From Sneathiella chungangensis (GTDB lineage: Bacteria; Pseudomonadota; Alphaproteobacteria; Sneathiellales; Sneathiellaceae), in contig NZ_WTVA01000003.1 of NCBI RefSeq assembly GCF_009882935.1, positions 160,715 through 224,714 on the forward strand: a DNA stretch of 64,000 nt, written 5' to 3'. This document shows positions 25,794 to 34,764 of the stretch, piece by piece. Position 1 is the first letter of the stretch, and each line of letters begins with the position of its first letter. Position numbers and translations under genes: made by a program. The notes under the pieces were generated by a model. The model did no database searches. It had not been told where the DNA came from and was given only the letters and a program-made list of their open reading frames with translations.

Positions 25794-26522
25794 CTAGAAT
25801 GAGCGGGACAAGGCGACGGAGAAGATACCGCAGGCATCATCACATTGACTGCTCGGAAGGTCGGTGTCGGTCCAGCCGGCGCTGAGGCCGAAACCGGCAA
25901 TTTCGGTCGAGATACTGATGCCATAATCCATATAGTCATCGGTGCCCCAAGCGGCATTGTCGTCAATCGTCTGGTAGCCGATCGTGCCGCTTAAAGTGAA
26001 GTAATCGCCAAGCGGGATATCGATGCCGCCATGGGTGTAGAAGGCATCGCCGCTGTCCCCGAAATATTCGGGTGAATAGTTGACGCCGGCATTGACGGAA
26101 AGAACGCCGAAGTCATAGCCGACAGAGGGGGCAATCTCGAAAAAATCGTAGTTCAGATTGCCGTCCGCGCCGGGATAGGTGTAGTAGATGGCCGAAAGAT
26201 CCCAGCTGAAGGCGTCGATGCTGCCGCCGACGCCCGCATAATAGTCAATCTCGATCGTCGCATCGCCGAATTTCACATTCGACGCCCAGACCCCGGCGCT
26301 CACGGCGGCCGGACCGAAGTCGTAGGAATAATCGAAACCGCCTTGGACGGCGGGATTATTTCCGGTTTGCGAGATGCCGCGGAAAATATAGTCGGAAGTC
26401 AGGGAAATATTCGCCGAGAACTCGCCGGGAACGTCGCTCTCCGCAACCAGCGGCTCGGCGCTGGCGAGGGACGCGGATGTCACTGCAATCATCGGGATAA
26501 TAAGATACTTGGAAATGGTCAT
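25794..26522 (-). CDS. TorF-family putative porin (outer membrane)
   Basis: A 242-residue exported protein with a signal peptide ending LASA (about residue 22). The mature part starts with strands ANISLTSDYIFRGISQT, the hallmark of the TorF/gcw_chp putative porin family, and continues as alternating amphipathic strands rich in Tyr, Asp and Gly, ending in Phe (SVALSRSF) as outer-membrane barrels do. The ATG at 26522 follows AGGA. It probably forms a small barrel; the solute is unknown. Confidence 0.87.
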   Translation of the reverse strand: MTISKYLIIPMIAVTSASLASAEPLVAESDVPGEFSANISLTSDYIFRGISQTGNNPAVQGGFDYSYDFGPAAVSAGVWASNVKFGDATIEIDYYAGVGGSIDAFSWDLSAIYYTYPGADGNLNYDFFEIAPSVGYDFGVLSVNAGVNYSPEYFGDSGDAFYTHGGIDIPLGDYFTLSGTIGYQTIDDNAAWGTDDYMDYGISISTEIAGFGLSAGWTDTDLPSSQCDDACGIFSVALSRSF

Positions 26523-26763
26523 TCGGCTAATTCCTATACGCATGGTTGATGGTTCCAAGAATTGCAAAGGCTGTGCCAGAAAATAATGTGTATATTTTTC
26601 AATGGGTTGGAAAAATCGCTTCGCAACCGCACCCTAAAATTGCCTGGTTTTTCATCATTTTTTGTTGCGACGCAGCATTTTCGGCTATTTTTTGGGCAGC
26701 AAGTGGCTGGCGGCGCGGGGCGTTATCGCCTACATTGGCCCTGACTTTCAGGAGGAGAGACGC

Positions 26764-28578
26764 GTGCAGGCGGATATCGAGCGAAAACTGGCAGAGGCGA
26801 CGGCGTTGCAGCGGCGCGGCGATTTGGCCGCGGCGGCGGCGATTTACCGGCAGATTCTGAAGATCGAGCGGCGTCTCGCCCCGGCCCATTACAATCTCGC
26901 GCTGATCCAGAAGGAGGAGGGCAAGGCGCTGGCGGCGGAAAAATCCTTCCGCGCCGCGATTGCCGCCGATCCTGCCTATAAATTGGCCTGGCGGGGGCTG
27001 GCGCGCTTCCTGTGTGAGAAGGAAAAGTTCCGCGAGGCCGTGCGCGCCGGGCTGAAGCTCGCCGCGCTCGATGATTTTGCGCCGCCCGCGCTGCAGGAAC
27101 TGGCCGACCTGCTGGAGCGGATGCCGGTCGGCGATCTCGGTCCCGCCGGGGACGAGGCGATGCTGCGCTGCCTCAATACGGACGAGGTGGAGAGCGACCG
27201 CTTTATCCTCACCCTGCTCGCCCGCATCAACCGGCAGGCGGGCATCCGCAAGATGGCCAGCGGGGCGGAGGCGCTCGGCGTGCTTACCGGCGCCTTTAAC
27301 GAGCCGGTGATCGCCGCCGCCTTCTCGAAGCTCATCCTGCCCTCCGCCGAGATCGGCGAATGGATCGCGGCGGCGCGGAGCAGCATCCTTGCGGGCGATG
27401 CCTTCCCCTCCTTCGAGGTGATCGCGCTGCTGGCGTTGCAGCTCGCGCTCGGCGAATATGCGCTGGAGCCGCCGAACGGCGAGCCGCCGGTGGTGACCGA
27501 TCTTGAAAGCGCGCTGATCGCCGCGCTCTATGGCCGGATCGAGCCGGAGATCGCCGATGAAATCCTCGAGAAGGGGGAGGACCTGCTGGAGGCACTGCCC
27601 TGGTGCCGTCTCCTGCTGATCCGCATGGGGCCGCAGCAGCTCCGCGAATGGCAGCTGCGGGGGACCTTGCCCTGCCTCTCCAGCAGTGACGATGCGGTGT
27701 CAAAGGCGGTGCGCGAACAATATGAGGAAAGCCCCTATCCGCGCTGGCGCGGCCTTAGAAGTGGCGGCGAGACGACGCTCCCGGCGCTGCTCAAGTCCCT
27801 GTTTCCCGGCACCGCCTTCGCCGCGCTGCCCGACCGGCCGAAGGTGCTGATCGCCGGTTGCGGCACGGGGCGCCATGCGCTCCGGACGGCGCGGCGGATT
27901 ACCGGATCGAAGGTGACGGCGATCGATCTATCGCGCACCTCGCTCGCCTATGGCGCCCGGCAGGCGGAGGCACTCGGCATCGACAATGTCAGCTTCGCCG
28001 AGGCGGACCTGGTGGCGCTTCCCGAAACCTTCGGCCGGTTTGATCTGATCGAGGCTTGCGGTGTCCTCCATCACATGGGCGACCCGGAGGCGGCGTGGCA
28101 GGGCCTGCTCGATCATCTTGCGCCCGCGGGCGTGATGAAGGTCGCGCTCTATAGCGAGGAAGCGCGGCAGGACGTTGCCGCCGTCCGTGACATGGTGGGG
28201 GAGGAGCGGATGGAGACGCTCACCCTCGACGATATCCGTCGGCTCCGGTCCGATATCCTGGCGCTGCCGGACGACCATCCGGCGAAGGAGGTGACGAAGG
28301 AGCTTGATTTCTACTCATTGAGCGGTTGCCGCGATCTGCTGTTCCACCGCCATGAGCAGCGCTTCGATATTCCGCGCATCAAGGCGGCGATCGAAACGCT
28401 CGGGCTCGAATTTCTCGGCTTCGAATTCACCGAAAGCCGCGTGAAGAAGGCCTATCGCGCGCGCCACAAGGACGATCCCGCCGGGCGCAACCTCGCCAAC
28501 TGGGCGGCGGTGGAGGCGGAGCACCCGGCACTCTTCCGCGGCATGTATCAGTTCTGGTGCCGCAAGCAGAGGCCGTAG
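26764..28578 (+). CDS. TPR protein fused to a class I methyltransferase
   Basis: A 604-residue fusion. Residues 1-110 form TPR-like helices (ALQRRGDLAAAAAIYRQILKIERRLAPAHYNLALI). The middle 110-345 is helical and unassigned. A Rossmann methyltransferase lies at about 370-500: VLIAGCGTGRHALR (SAM motif I), VTAIDLSRTSLAYG, FAEADLVALPETFGRFDLI and CGVLHHM. The tail ends FRGMYQFWCRKQRP. It presumably methylates a protein or small molecule bound by the TPRs. The start is a GTG after AGGAGGAG; the frame extends 34 codons upstream without one. Confidence 0.88.
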   Translation: MQADIERKLAEATALQRRGDLAAAAAIYRQILKIERRLAPAHYNLALIQKEEGKALAAEKSFRAAIAADPAYKLAWRGLARFLCEKEKFREAVRAGLKLAALDDFAPPALQELADLLERMPVGDLGPAGDEAMLRCLNTDEVESDRFILTLLARINRQAGIRKMASGAEALGVLTGAFNEPVIAAAFSKLILPSAEIGEWIAAARSSILAGDAFPSFEVIALLALQLALGEYALEPPNGEPPVVTDLESALIAALYGRIEPEIADEILEKGEDLLEALPWCRLLLIRMGPQQLREWQLRGTLPCLSSSDDAVSKAVREQYEESPYPRWRGLRSGGETTLPALLKSLFPGTAFAALPDRPKVLIAGCGTGRHALRTARRITGSKVTAIDLSRTSLAYGARQAEALGIDNVSFAEADLVALPETFGRFDLIEACGVLHHMGDPEAAWQGLLDHLAPAGVMKVALYSEEARQDVAAVRDMVGEERMETLTLDDIRRLRSDILALPDDHPAKEVTKELDFYSLSGCRDLLFHRHEQRFDIPRIKAAIETLGLEFLGFEFTESRVKKAYRARHKDDPAGRNLANWAAVEAEHPALFRGMYQFWCRKQRP

Positions 28579-28678
28579 CGCCGAGCAAATTTGCTGCACT
28601 GCAATATAATTCTTTGCATTCGGGGGTTGTTCGGTTATAGTGCGGCCTTACGAAATTCCCCGAAATGGAAGAGATATA

Positions 28679-30289
28679 TTGATCAAGCCAACGCTTGCCG
28701 CTGTTACCGGTTTGCTGTCTGCTGCCGGTGGCCGACGCGCTGAACCCCTTCGCTTTACCCCTGCCCGCGTGAAGACCGAGATTTTATCCGGCCTGACGGT
28801 CGCGCTCGCGCTGGTGCCGGAGGCGGTGGCCTTCGCCTTTGTCGCCGGGGTGCATCCGCTGGTCGGGCTCTATGCGGCCTTTATCGTCGGGCTGATCACG
28901 GCGCTGATCGGGGGGCGCGCCGGCATGATCTCCGGTGCGACCGGGGCGCTCGCTGTCGTCATGGTCTCGCTGGTCGCACTGCACGGGGTGGAGTATCTGT
29001 TCGCCGCCGTCGTGCTGATGGGCATCTTGCAGCTTCTCGCAGGCATCTTCCGGCTCGGGAAATTCATCCGCCTGGTGCCGCATCCGGTCATGCTCGGTTT
29101 CGTCAATGGCCTCGCCATCGTCATCTTCATGGCGCAGCTCACCCAGTTCAAGACCGTCGATACCTATGGCGAGATCGTCTGGATGAGCGGCGGGCCGCTG
29201 GCGCTGATGCTGGGGTTGGTGGCGCTGACCATGGCGGCAATCTGGCTGATGCCGAAGCTCACCACGGCGATCCCCGCACCGCTTGCCGGTATTGCCCTTG
29301 TCGCCGGGATCGTCATCGCCTTCGGCCTGGATGTGCCGCGCGTCGGCGATCTCGCCTCCATCAAGGGCGGCCTGCCGGAATTCCATATTCCCATGGTGCC
29401 GCTCAATCTGGAGACGCTCAAGATCATCTTCCCCTTCGCCCTGATCCTCGCGGCCATTGGCCTGATCGAGAGCCTGCTGACCCTCAATCTCGTCGGCGAG
29501 ATCACCGAGGAGAGCGGCGGCGCGTCGCAGGAATGCATGGCGCAGGGCCTCGCCAATACGGTGACCGGCTTTTTCGGCGGCATGGGCGGCTGCGCCATGA
29601 TCGGCCAGTCGATCATTAATATGAAGTCGGGCGGCCGGTCGCGGCTTTCCGGTATTGCGGCGGCACTCTTTCTGCTCTCCTTCATCCTCTTTGCGTCCCC
29701 GCTCATCGAGCAGATCCCGCTGGCCGCGCTGGTCGGCGTGATGTTCATGGTGGTGATCGGCACCTTCGCCTGGCAGAGCCTGCGGATCATGCGGATCATT
29801 CCGCTGGCCGATACCCTGGTGATTATCCTGGTGACCGTGGTGACGGTGCTCAGCGACCTTGCCGTCGCGGTTGTCGTCGGCGTGATTGTCTCGGCGCTTG
29901 TCTATGCCTGGAACAATGCGCGGCGCATTCATGCCGTCACAGAAATCACCGATGCGGGCGTGAAGATCTATAAGATCGAGGGGCCGCTCTTCTTTGGCTC
30001 CACCGATGGCTTTGCGGAGCTTTTCGACCTCAAGGGCGATCCCGACCTCGTCGTTGTCGACTTTATGAACAGCCGGGTGGTGGATCAGTCCGCCTTGCAG
30101 GCGATCGAGGTGCTGGCGTCGAAATATAACGCGCTCGGCAAGCATGTGCAGCTGCGCCATCTGTCGCGCGACTGTCACAAGCTCCTGAACCGGGCCGGGC
30201 AGTTGATGATCGATTCCGACGATGACCCCAACTACGGCGTGGCGGTGGATTATTCGGTCAAAACGGGAATATTGAGCGGCGGCCACTAA
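28679..30289 (+). CDS. SulP-family anion transporter with STAS domain
   Basis: A 536-residue inner-membrane carrier. Ten or more helices begin after TEILSGLTVALALVPEAVAFAFVAGVHPLVGLYAA, the SulP signature, and the cytoplasmic C-terminus (about 430-536) is a STAS domain with VVVDFMNSRVVDQSALQAIEVL. These proteins carry sulfate, bicarbonate or carboxylates. The TTG at 28679 has GGAAGAG just before it and is preferred; a GTG 39 bases earlier is also open. It is followed 80 bases later by the dehalogenase gene. Confidence 0.92.
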   Translation: MIKPTLAAVTGLLSAAGGRRAEPLRFTPARVKTEILSGLTVALALVPEAVAFAFVAGVHPLVGLYAAFIVGLITALIGGRAGMISGATGALAVVMVSLVALHGVEYLFAAVVLMGILQLLAGIFRLGKFIRLVPHPVMLGFVNGLAIVIFMAQLTQFKTVDTYGEIVWMSGGPLALMLGLVALTMAAIWLMPKLTTAIPAPLAGIALVAGIVIAFGLDVPRVGDLASIKGGLPEFHIPMVPLNLETLKIIFPFALILAAIGLIESLLTLNLVGEITEESGGASQECMAQGLANTVTGFFGGMGGCAMIGQSIINMKSGGRSRLSGIAAALFLLSFILFASPLIEQIPLAALVGVMFMVVIGTFAWQSLRIMRIIPLADTLVIILVTVVTVLSDLAVAVVVGVIVSALVYAWNNARRIHAVTEITDAGVKIYKIEGPLFFGSTDGFAELFDLKGDPDLVVVDFMNSRVVDQSALQAIEVLASKYNALGKHVQLRHLSRDCHKLLNRAGQLMIDSDDDPNYGVAVDYSVKTGILSGGH

Positions 30290-30336
30290 GGCCCCATATT
30301 GATCTTGCCTTTGCCGGGGCAGGTCCTATTCTGGTT

Positions 30337-30361
30337 CCCGATATCACTATAAAAAATCGGG
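30337..30361 (+). promoter_or_regulatory. Small hairpin directly before the dehalogenase start
   Basis: CCCGAT at 30337-30342 mirrors ATCGGG at 30356-30361 across 13 AT-rich bases, ending 8 bases before the ATG at 30370. There is no T run, so it is not a good terminator. It sits where the ribosome site should be and could control translation. Confidence 0.35.
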
Positions 30362-30369
30362 ACAAAAAA

Positions 30370-31101
30370 ATGCTGAATAATAAAATCATCCTGATCACCG
30401 ATGCGCTGCATTTTCTGGGAAAGACCGGCAGCCGTGTCATGACGGCGGAAGGCGCGACCGTCTATGCCCATGACGCGGCCTTCACCGACGCGGCCGCGCG
30501 CAAAAAATTTGAGGCGGACATCCCCGGCACGAAGGCGCTGGCCGAGCAGGACCCCACGGACATTGTCGAAAAAATCATAGCCGGCGAGGGGCGGATCGAT
30601 GTGATGATCAATAATGATGCCTTCCCGGCGCTGAAGGCCGCCATTGACGAGGCGGATATCGGTGATTTCCGCCGCACGGTCGAGAATCTGATGGTGCGCG
30701 GCTTTCATTTCGCCAAGGAAGTCTCGAAACATATGAAGAAGGCGGGTCGCGGAAAAATCCTTTTTATCTCCTCCGCCGCGCCGAAGCATGGCATTCCCAA
30801 CTATTCCATGTATGTGGCGGCGCGCGGCGGGACGAATGCGCTGGCGCAAAGCCTCGCCAAGGAGCTTGGCCGTTATAACATTCAGGTAAACGCGCTCGCG
30901 CCCAATTTCGTCGAGAGCCCGGACTATTTCCCCAAGGAATTGCTGGAAAACGAGGCCGCGTTCAAGAAGATCACCTCGCAGATACCGCTCGGTCGTCTCG
31001 GCACACAGGAAGAGGCGGGCGATTACCTTCTCTTCCTCGTCTCCGACAAGTCGAACTTCATCACCGGCCAGGTGCTCTATTTCGCGGGCGGCTGGGCCTG
31101 A
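30370..31101 (+). CDS. Probable halohydrin dehalogenase (SDR-derived)
   Basis: A 243-residue SDR-fold protein with the two diagnostic halohydrin dehalogenase motifs. The cofactor Gly-rich loop is replaced by T10-x4-F15-x-G17 (TDALHFLG), where an aromatic residue closes the nicotinamide site and forms the halide pocket. The active site is S135-x12-Y148-x3-R152, with Arg where SDR reductases have Lys. Other agreeing parts are NNDAFP, NALAPNFVESPDYFP, LGRLGTQEEAG and the end GQVLYFAGGWA. Such enzymes close vicinal haloalcohols to epoxides and open epoxides with anions. The stop touches the purK stop with no gap. No strong ribosome site. Activity is predicted, not shown. Confidence 0.82.
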   Translation: MLNNKIILITDALHFLGKTGSRVMTAEGATVYAHDAAFTDAAARKKFEADIPGTKALAEQDPTDIVEKIIAGEGRIDVMINNDAFPALKAAIDEADIGDFRRTVENLMVRGFHFAKEVSKHMKKAGRGKILFISSAAPKHGIPNYSMYVAARGGTNALAQSLAKELGRYNIQVNALAPNFVESPDYFPKELLENEAAFKKITSQIPLGRLGTQEEAGDYLLFLVSDKSNFITGQVLYFAGGWA

Positions 31102-32190
31102 TCAGACTTTCGGCTTCTGGCTTAAGGGCATCAGGCGGGTGACATGGCCCATCTTGCGCCCCTCCCGCGCCTCTGCCTTGCCATAGAGATGCAGGCTGTT
31201 CTCCGGATCTTCGAGCAGGGCGCCCCAACGCTCCACATCCTTGCCGATCAGGTTCGTCATCACCGCGTTGGAATGGCGGTCGGGCCGGCCGAGCGGCAGG
31301 CCGCAGACGGCGCGGATGATCTGGCGGAACTGGCTGGTGGCGCATCCCTCGATCGTCCAGTGACCGGAATTATGCGGCCTGGGCGCCAGCTCGTTGACGA
31401 GGATCTGGTTATCCTTGGTGACGAACATTTCGACCGCGACCATGCCGACAAGATCGAGCCGGTTGGCGATCCGCTCGGCGATATCGATGGCCTTGTCGAC
31501 GAGCCGCTTCGGGATATCGGCGGGGGCCAGCGTGACGTCGAGGATATGGTTCTTGTGGCGGTTCTCCACCGGGCAGAAGGCGGCGGTCTCGCCCCGGGCG
31601 CTGCGGGCGACGATCACCGAGATTTCCATCTTGAAATTGACGAAGCCTTCCAGGATCGACGGCGCGTCCTTCATCTCGGCCCAGATATCGTCGAGGCTGC
31701 TGGCGTTGGTGATCTTCACCTGCCCCTTGCCGTCATAGCCGAGGCGGCGGGTCTTCAGGATCGCCGGGGTCTTGATCTGCTTGACCGCCTGCACCAGCTC
31801 GTTGATCGACTGAACATTCGCGAAAGTTGCCGTGCCGATGCCGAGATTATTGACGAAGGTCTTCTCGAGCAGCCGGTCCTGGGTGATCTCCAGCACCTTC
31901 GCGCCGGGGCGGACGGGGACGATGCCGCTCAGGAACGCGACCGTGTCCGTCGGGATATTCTCGAACTCCAGCGTCACCACATCGACGCTTTTCGCGAAGG
32001 TTTCGAGCGCCGCCTTGTCGGCATAGGAGGCAACGGTCGAGCGATGCGCGACCTGCGCCGCCGGGCTGTCCTCCTCGGGGCCGAAGATATGCACGAAATA
32101 CCCCATTTCGGCGGCGGCGATGGCCATCATCCGGCCAAGCTGTCCATCCCCGAGAATACCAATATGTCCGCCGGGTGCGATAACTGTCAT
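31102..32190 (-). CDS. purK: 5-(carboxyamino)imidazole ribonucleotide synthase
   Basis: PurK uses ATP to add bicarbonate to aminoimidazole ribonucleotide in purine synthesis. The 362-residue protein has the ATP-grasp layout with GILGDGQLGRMMAIAA at the start, TRRLGYDGKGQ and FVNFKMEISVIVARS in the middle, and EMFVTKDNQILVNELAPRPHNSGHWT. It follows purE by 11 bases in one operon and ends directly against the dehalogenase gene. Confidence 0.97.
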   Translation of the reverse strand: MTVIAPGGHIGILGDGQLGRMMAIAAAEMGYFVHIFGPEEDSPAAQVAHRSTVASYADKAALETFAKSVDVVTLEFENIPTDTVAFLSGIVPVRPGAKVLEITQDRLLEKTFVNNLGIGTATFANVQSINELVQAVKQIKTPAILKTRRLGYDGKGQVKITNASSLDDIWAEMKDAPSILEGFVNFKMEISVIVARSARGETAAFCPVENRHKNHILDVTLAPADIPKRLVDKAIDIAERIANRLDLVGMVAVEMFVTKDNQILVNELAPRPHNSGHWTIEGCATSQFRQIIRAVCGLPLGRPDRHSNAVMTNLIGKDVERWGALLEDPENSLHLYGKAEAREGRKMGHVTRLMPLSQKPKV

Positions 32191-32201
32191 GGAAACCTCT
32201 G

Positions 32202-32690
32202 TTATTTGGGGTCGAGAGCGACGGCGTCGGTCTGTTGATCGCGCCAGTCACGCACCGCCTTGGCGATGGCGGCATCGTTCAGGGCGAGGATCTGGCCCGC
32301 GAGCAGGGCGGCGTTGATCGCCCCCGCCTTGCCGATGGCCAGCGTCCCGACGGGCACGCCGCCCGGCATCTGGACGATGGAAAGAAGGCTGTCCATGCCT
32401 TTCAGCGCCTTGCTCTCGACGGGGACGCCGAGGACGGGGAGCGTGGTCATCGCGGCGGCCATGCCCGGCAGATGCGCCGCGCCGCCCGCGCCGGCGATAA
32501 TCACCTTCAGCCCGCGCGCTGCCGCATGGCTCGCATATTCATAGAGGCGGTCCGGCGTCCGGTGGGCCGAGACGATTTTCGACTCATAGGCGACGCCCAG
32601 CCTCTCCAGCGTTTCGGCGGCGTTCTTCATGGTTTCCCAGTCGGACTGGCTGCCCATGATAATCCCGACTTGCACATCCCGAACGGTCAT
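32202..32690 (-). CDS. purE: N5-carboxyaminoimidazole ribonucleotide mutase
   Basis: PurE rearranges N5-CAIR to CAIR, the step after PurK. The 162-residue protein has the class I signature [26 protein letters not shown] and [11 protein letters not shown]. The ATG at 32690 follows AGGAAAA; the longer frame adds 33 unlikely residues. It is the first gene of a purE-purK operon. Confidence 0.97.
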   Translation of the reverse strand: MTVRDVQVGIIMGSQSDWETMKNAAETLERLGVAYESKIVSAHRTPDRLYEYASHAAARGLKVIIAGAGGAAHLPGMAAAMTTLPVLGVPVESKALKGMDSLLSIVQMPGGVPVGTLAIGKAGAINAALLAGQILALNDAAIAKAVRDWRDQQTDAVALDPK

Positions 32691-32862
32691 ATTTTCCTGC
32701 CCCTGCGTTGACCCTGGCGGTTCGAAGCTGGCGATTATAGGCATGCCAGAAAAAGACGCAAGGGAAGCTTGCCGGTGAGGGGGCGTCATGGAATGTTTTG
32801 AATTTTCGCCATATTTACTTTAAACTTGTGTGAATATTCACTGGCGGGAGTTGGAGTACGTC

Positions 32863-33603
32863 ATGAAAATCGGACCCATGGGCGAAAAACTGCCGGTCGG
32901 CAGGACCGCGGAGACAAAAAAGAAGGGCGCGGCGCCCTCGGCAAGCCTCTATAGCGGGAGCGAACCCCGCGACATCCATGACAGCATGAGCATCCTTGGC
33001 ATTCCGGAGCCGGAACTGACGCCGAAGGTGCGCGAGGCGATCATGACCTTGATGGCGGAGGTAGAGGGGCTGCGCCAGAATATCCGCGACCTGACCCGCC
33101 GCCTCAAGGATGCGGAGGAGGTGGCGGACCGCGATCCGCTGCTGCCGATCTATAACCGCCGCGCCTTCGTGCGCGAGCTGACCCGCGTGCAGGCCTCGGT
33201 CGAGCGCTACCGCACGGAAGCGAGCCTCGTCTATCTCGATCTCAACCGCTTTAAGTCGATCAATGACGAGCTCGGGCATGAGGCTGGGGATTTCGTCCTC
33301 TCACAGGTCGCGCTGCGGCTGAAGGAGAGCGTGCGCGAAACCGACATTGTCGGGCGGCTCGGCGGGGACGAGTTCGGCATGATCCTGGCCCGCACCAAGC
33401 CCGAGGATGCGCGCCATCTCCTCGACCGGCTGCCCAAGCTGTTCGCCGAGAAGCCGATCATCTGGAAGGGAGCGGCGCTGCCGACCTCGCTGGCGACCGG
33501 CGTCGTCTCGATCCATGCGGGACAGAGCCCGGAACAGACGCTCAGCGCCGCGGACAGCGAAATGTACAAGGAAAAGCATAAAGAAAACCGCCCGCAGGCC
33601 TGA
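32863..33603 (+). CDS. Diguanylate cyclase (GGDEF)
   Basis: A 246-residue soluble protein. The first 85 residues are polar, with a short coiled coil at about 60-85. The GGDEF domain (about 88-243) has the intact active site GGDEF at 167-171 and the product-inhibition site RETD at 158-161, five residues before it, so it should make cyclic di-GMP from GTP with feedback control. No sensor domain or membrane helix is present. The ATG at 32863 follows GGAG. Confidence 0.93.
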   Translation: MKIGPMGEKLPVGRTAETKKKGAAPSASLYSGSEPRDIHDSMSILGIPEPELTPKVREAIMTLMAEVEGLRQNIRDLTRRLKDAEEVADRDPLLPIYNRRAFVRELTRVQASVERYRTEASLVYLDLNRFKSINDELGHEAGDFVLSQVALRLKESVRETDIVGRLGGDEFGMILARTKPEDARHLLDRLPKLFAEKPIIWKGAALPTSLATGVVSIHAGQSPEQTLSAADSEMYKEKHKENRPQA

Positions 33604-33623
33604 TCCTCCCGCCGGCGATGGCG

Positions 33624-33833
33624 TCAGGCGATGATATCCGGCAGCAGCATGTTTTTCGTTGCATAGATCTGATCCTTCAGGATCAGCTTGCGTTTCTTCA
33701 GCCGTTGCAGCTGCAACGAATTGTAATTCCCGGATTCGATCAGGGCGTCGATGGCCCGATCCAGATCGCCATGTTCGGTTTTAAGCTGTTCCAATTTTGC
33801 CCGGAGCATTTCCTGCTCGTCAATTTCCGCCAT
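33624..33833 (-). CDS. DUF465 (YdcH-like) small helical protein
   Basis: A 69-residue helical hairpin, with KLEQLKTEHGDLDRAIDALIESG then LQLQRLKKRKLILKDQIYATKNML. The pattern of an LKxEHxxLD helix and a KKxKLxLKD helix is the DUF465/YdcH family, small proteins of unknown role. The ATG at 33833 follows TTGGAAA. It is convergent with the diguanylate cyclase gene, 20 bases apart. A second DUF465 gene is at 36.9 kb. Confidence 0.85.
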   Translation of the reverse strand: MAEIDEQEMLRAKLEQLKTEHGDLDRAIDALIESGNYNSLQLQRLKKRKLILKDQIYATKNMLLPDIIA

Positions 33834-34170
33834 TTTCCAAGGCACTCCGACAACTATTTTCCAATGAAGCGACAGCTATGCGCCCCCGCATTTCCCGCGC
33901 ATATCAGGAGCGCAATAGTAACATCATTCGCCGCGAAAACCTAGCCGCGCGATGCGGATTTCGCGAATGACCGCTGGTGAAAGACCGGATGTCGCGCCCT
34001 TCGGCGGATCCGCGTCCGGCCGGTCTTCGCATCCTGCGCGGTGAATAGCCCGCCGCCGGTAAAAACCGCGCCGCCAACAAGAAGATTGATTCTTCATCCG
34101 TCCGGCAGGTATCGTAGGGGGCCGGTGACGGCGGGGCGGCGGTGGCCGCGACGAAGAGGGGGATGGGTTT
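33834..34170. other. Intergenic region with nested inverted repeats
   Basis: About 340 bases without a convincing gene. The segment 33925-33969 contains nested arms: CATTCGC/GCGAATG, CGCGAAA (33932-33938)/TTTCGCG (33959-33965) and an inner CCGC/GCGG. These could fold as a hairpin RNA or be operator DNA. A long minus-strand ORF over this area is a shadow of the next gene. Confidence 0.35.
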
Positions 34171-34737
34171 TTGGCGATATTTTCGACGGCGGTTTTTCCG
34201 CCGAGCCAGCTCTGGGACTATGCGGTGAAGCTCTATAACGACGCCGGGGTGTCGGCGGCCTGCCTCCGGCTGCAGGACCGGCGCGGTCTGGATGTGAATA
34301 TGCTGCTGTTCTGTCTCTGGGCGGCGGCGAGCGGGCGGGGCCGCCTCTCGGAGGAGGAACTCCGCGCCGGCATCGCGGCGGGGCAACGATGGCAGGCGGA
34401 GGTGGTTGCGCCGCTCCGTCATGTGCGCCGGTTCCTCAAGGGCCCGATCTCCCCCGCCGATAACCGGCTCGCCTCGGAACTTGGCAGGGGCGTCGCGGAC
34501 GGCGAGCTGTTCGCCGAGCATATGGAAATCCAGTTTCTCAATGAAATCCTGAACCGCCCGGCGACCGGCTCCTTCGGGGTGGAGGAGCGGGGCGGCGCGG
34601 CCGCCGACAACCTCACCGCCTATCTCAACCATGTCACGGAGACCATCGATACGGAGGATCTGTCCGACCTCCTGATCATCTGGCAGCAGGCCTTCCCCGA
34701 GGCCGACCCCCGCCTGACCGGCCTGTTCGCCGCCTGA
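34171..34737 (+). CDS. TIGR02444-family protein
   Basis: A 188-residue cytoplasmic helical protein. The opening LWDYAVKLYNDAGVSAACLRLQDRRGLDVNMLLFCLWAA is the classic TIGR02444 (DUF2390) signature. These proteins are widespread in proteobacteria but have no known activity. The start appears to be a TTG at 34171 after GAGGGGGATG. It stands alone between a structured intergenic region and the Cys-rich pair. Confidence 0.85.
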   Translation: MAIFSTAVFPPSQLWDYAVKLYNDAGVSAACLRLQDRRGLDVNMLLFCLWAAASGRGRLSEEELRAGIAAGQRWQAEVVAPLRHVRRFLKGPISPADNRLASELGRGVADGELFAEHMEIQFLNEILNRPATGSFGVEERGGAAADNLTAYLNHVTETIDTEDLSDLLIIWQQAFPEADPRLTGLFAA

Positions 34738-34764
34738 TTTGAATTAAAAAAGAAAATAAGCGTA

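Noticed and set aside
33904-34632. A 242-codon minus-strand ORF across the TIGR02444 gene.
   Set aside because: It is the antisense shadow of a recognised gene; composition is Arg/Pro-rich and no domain is seen.
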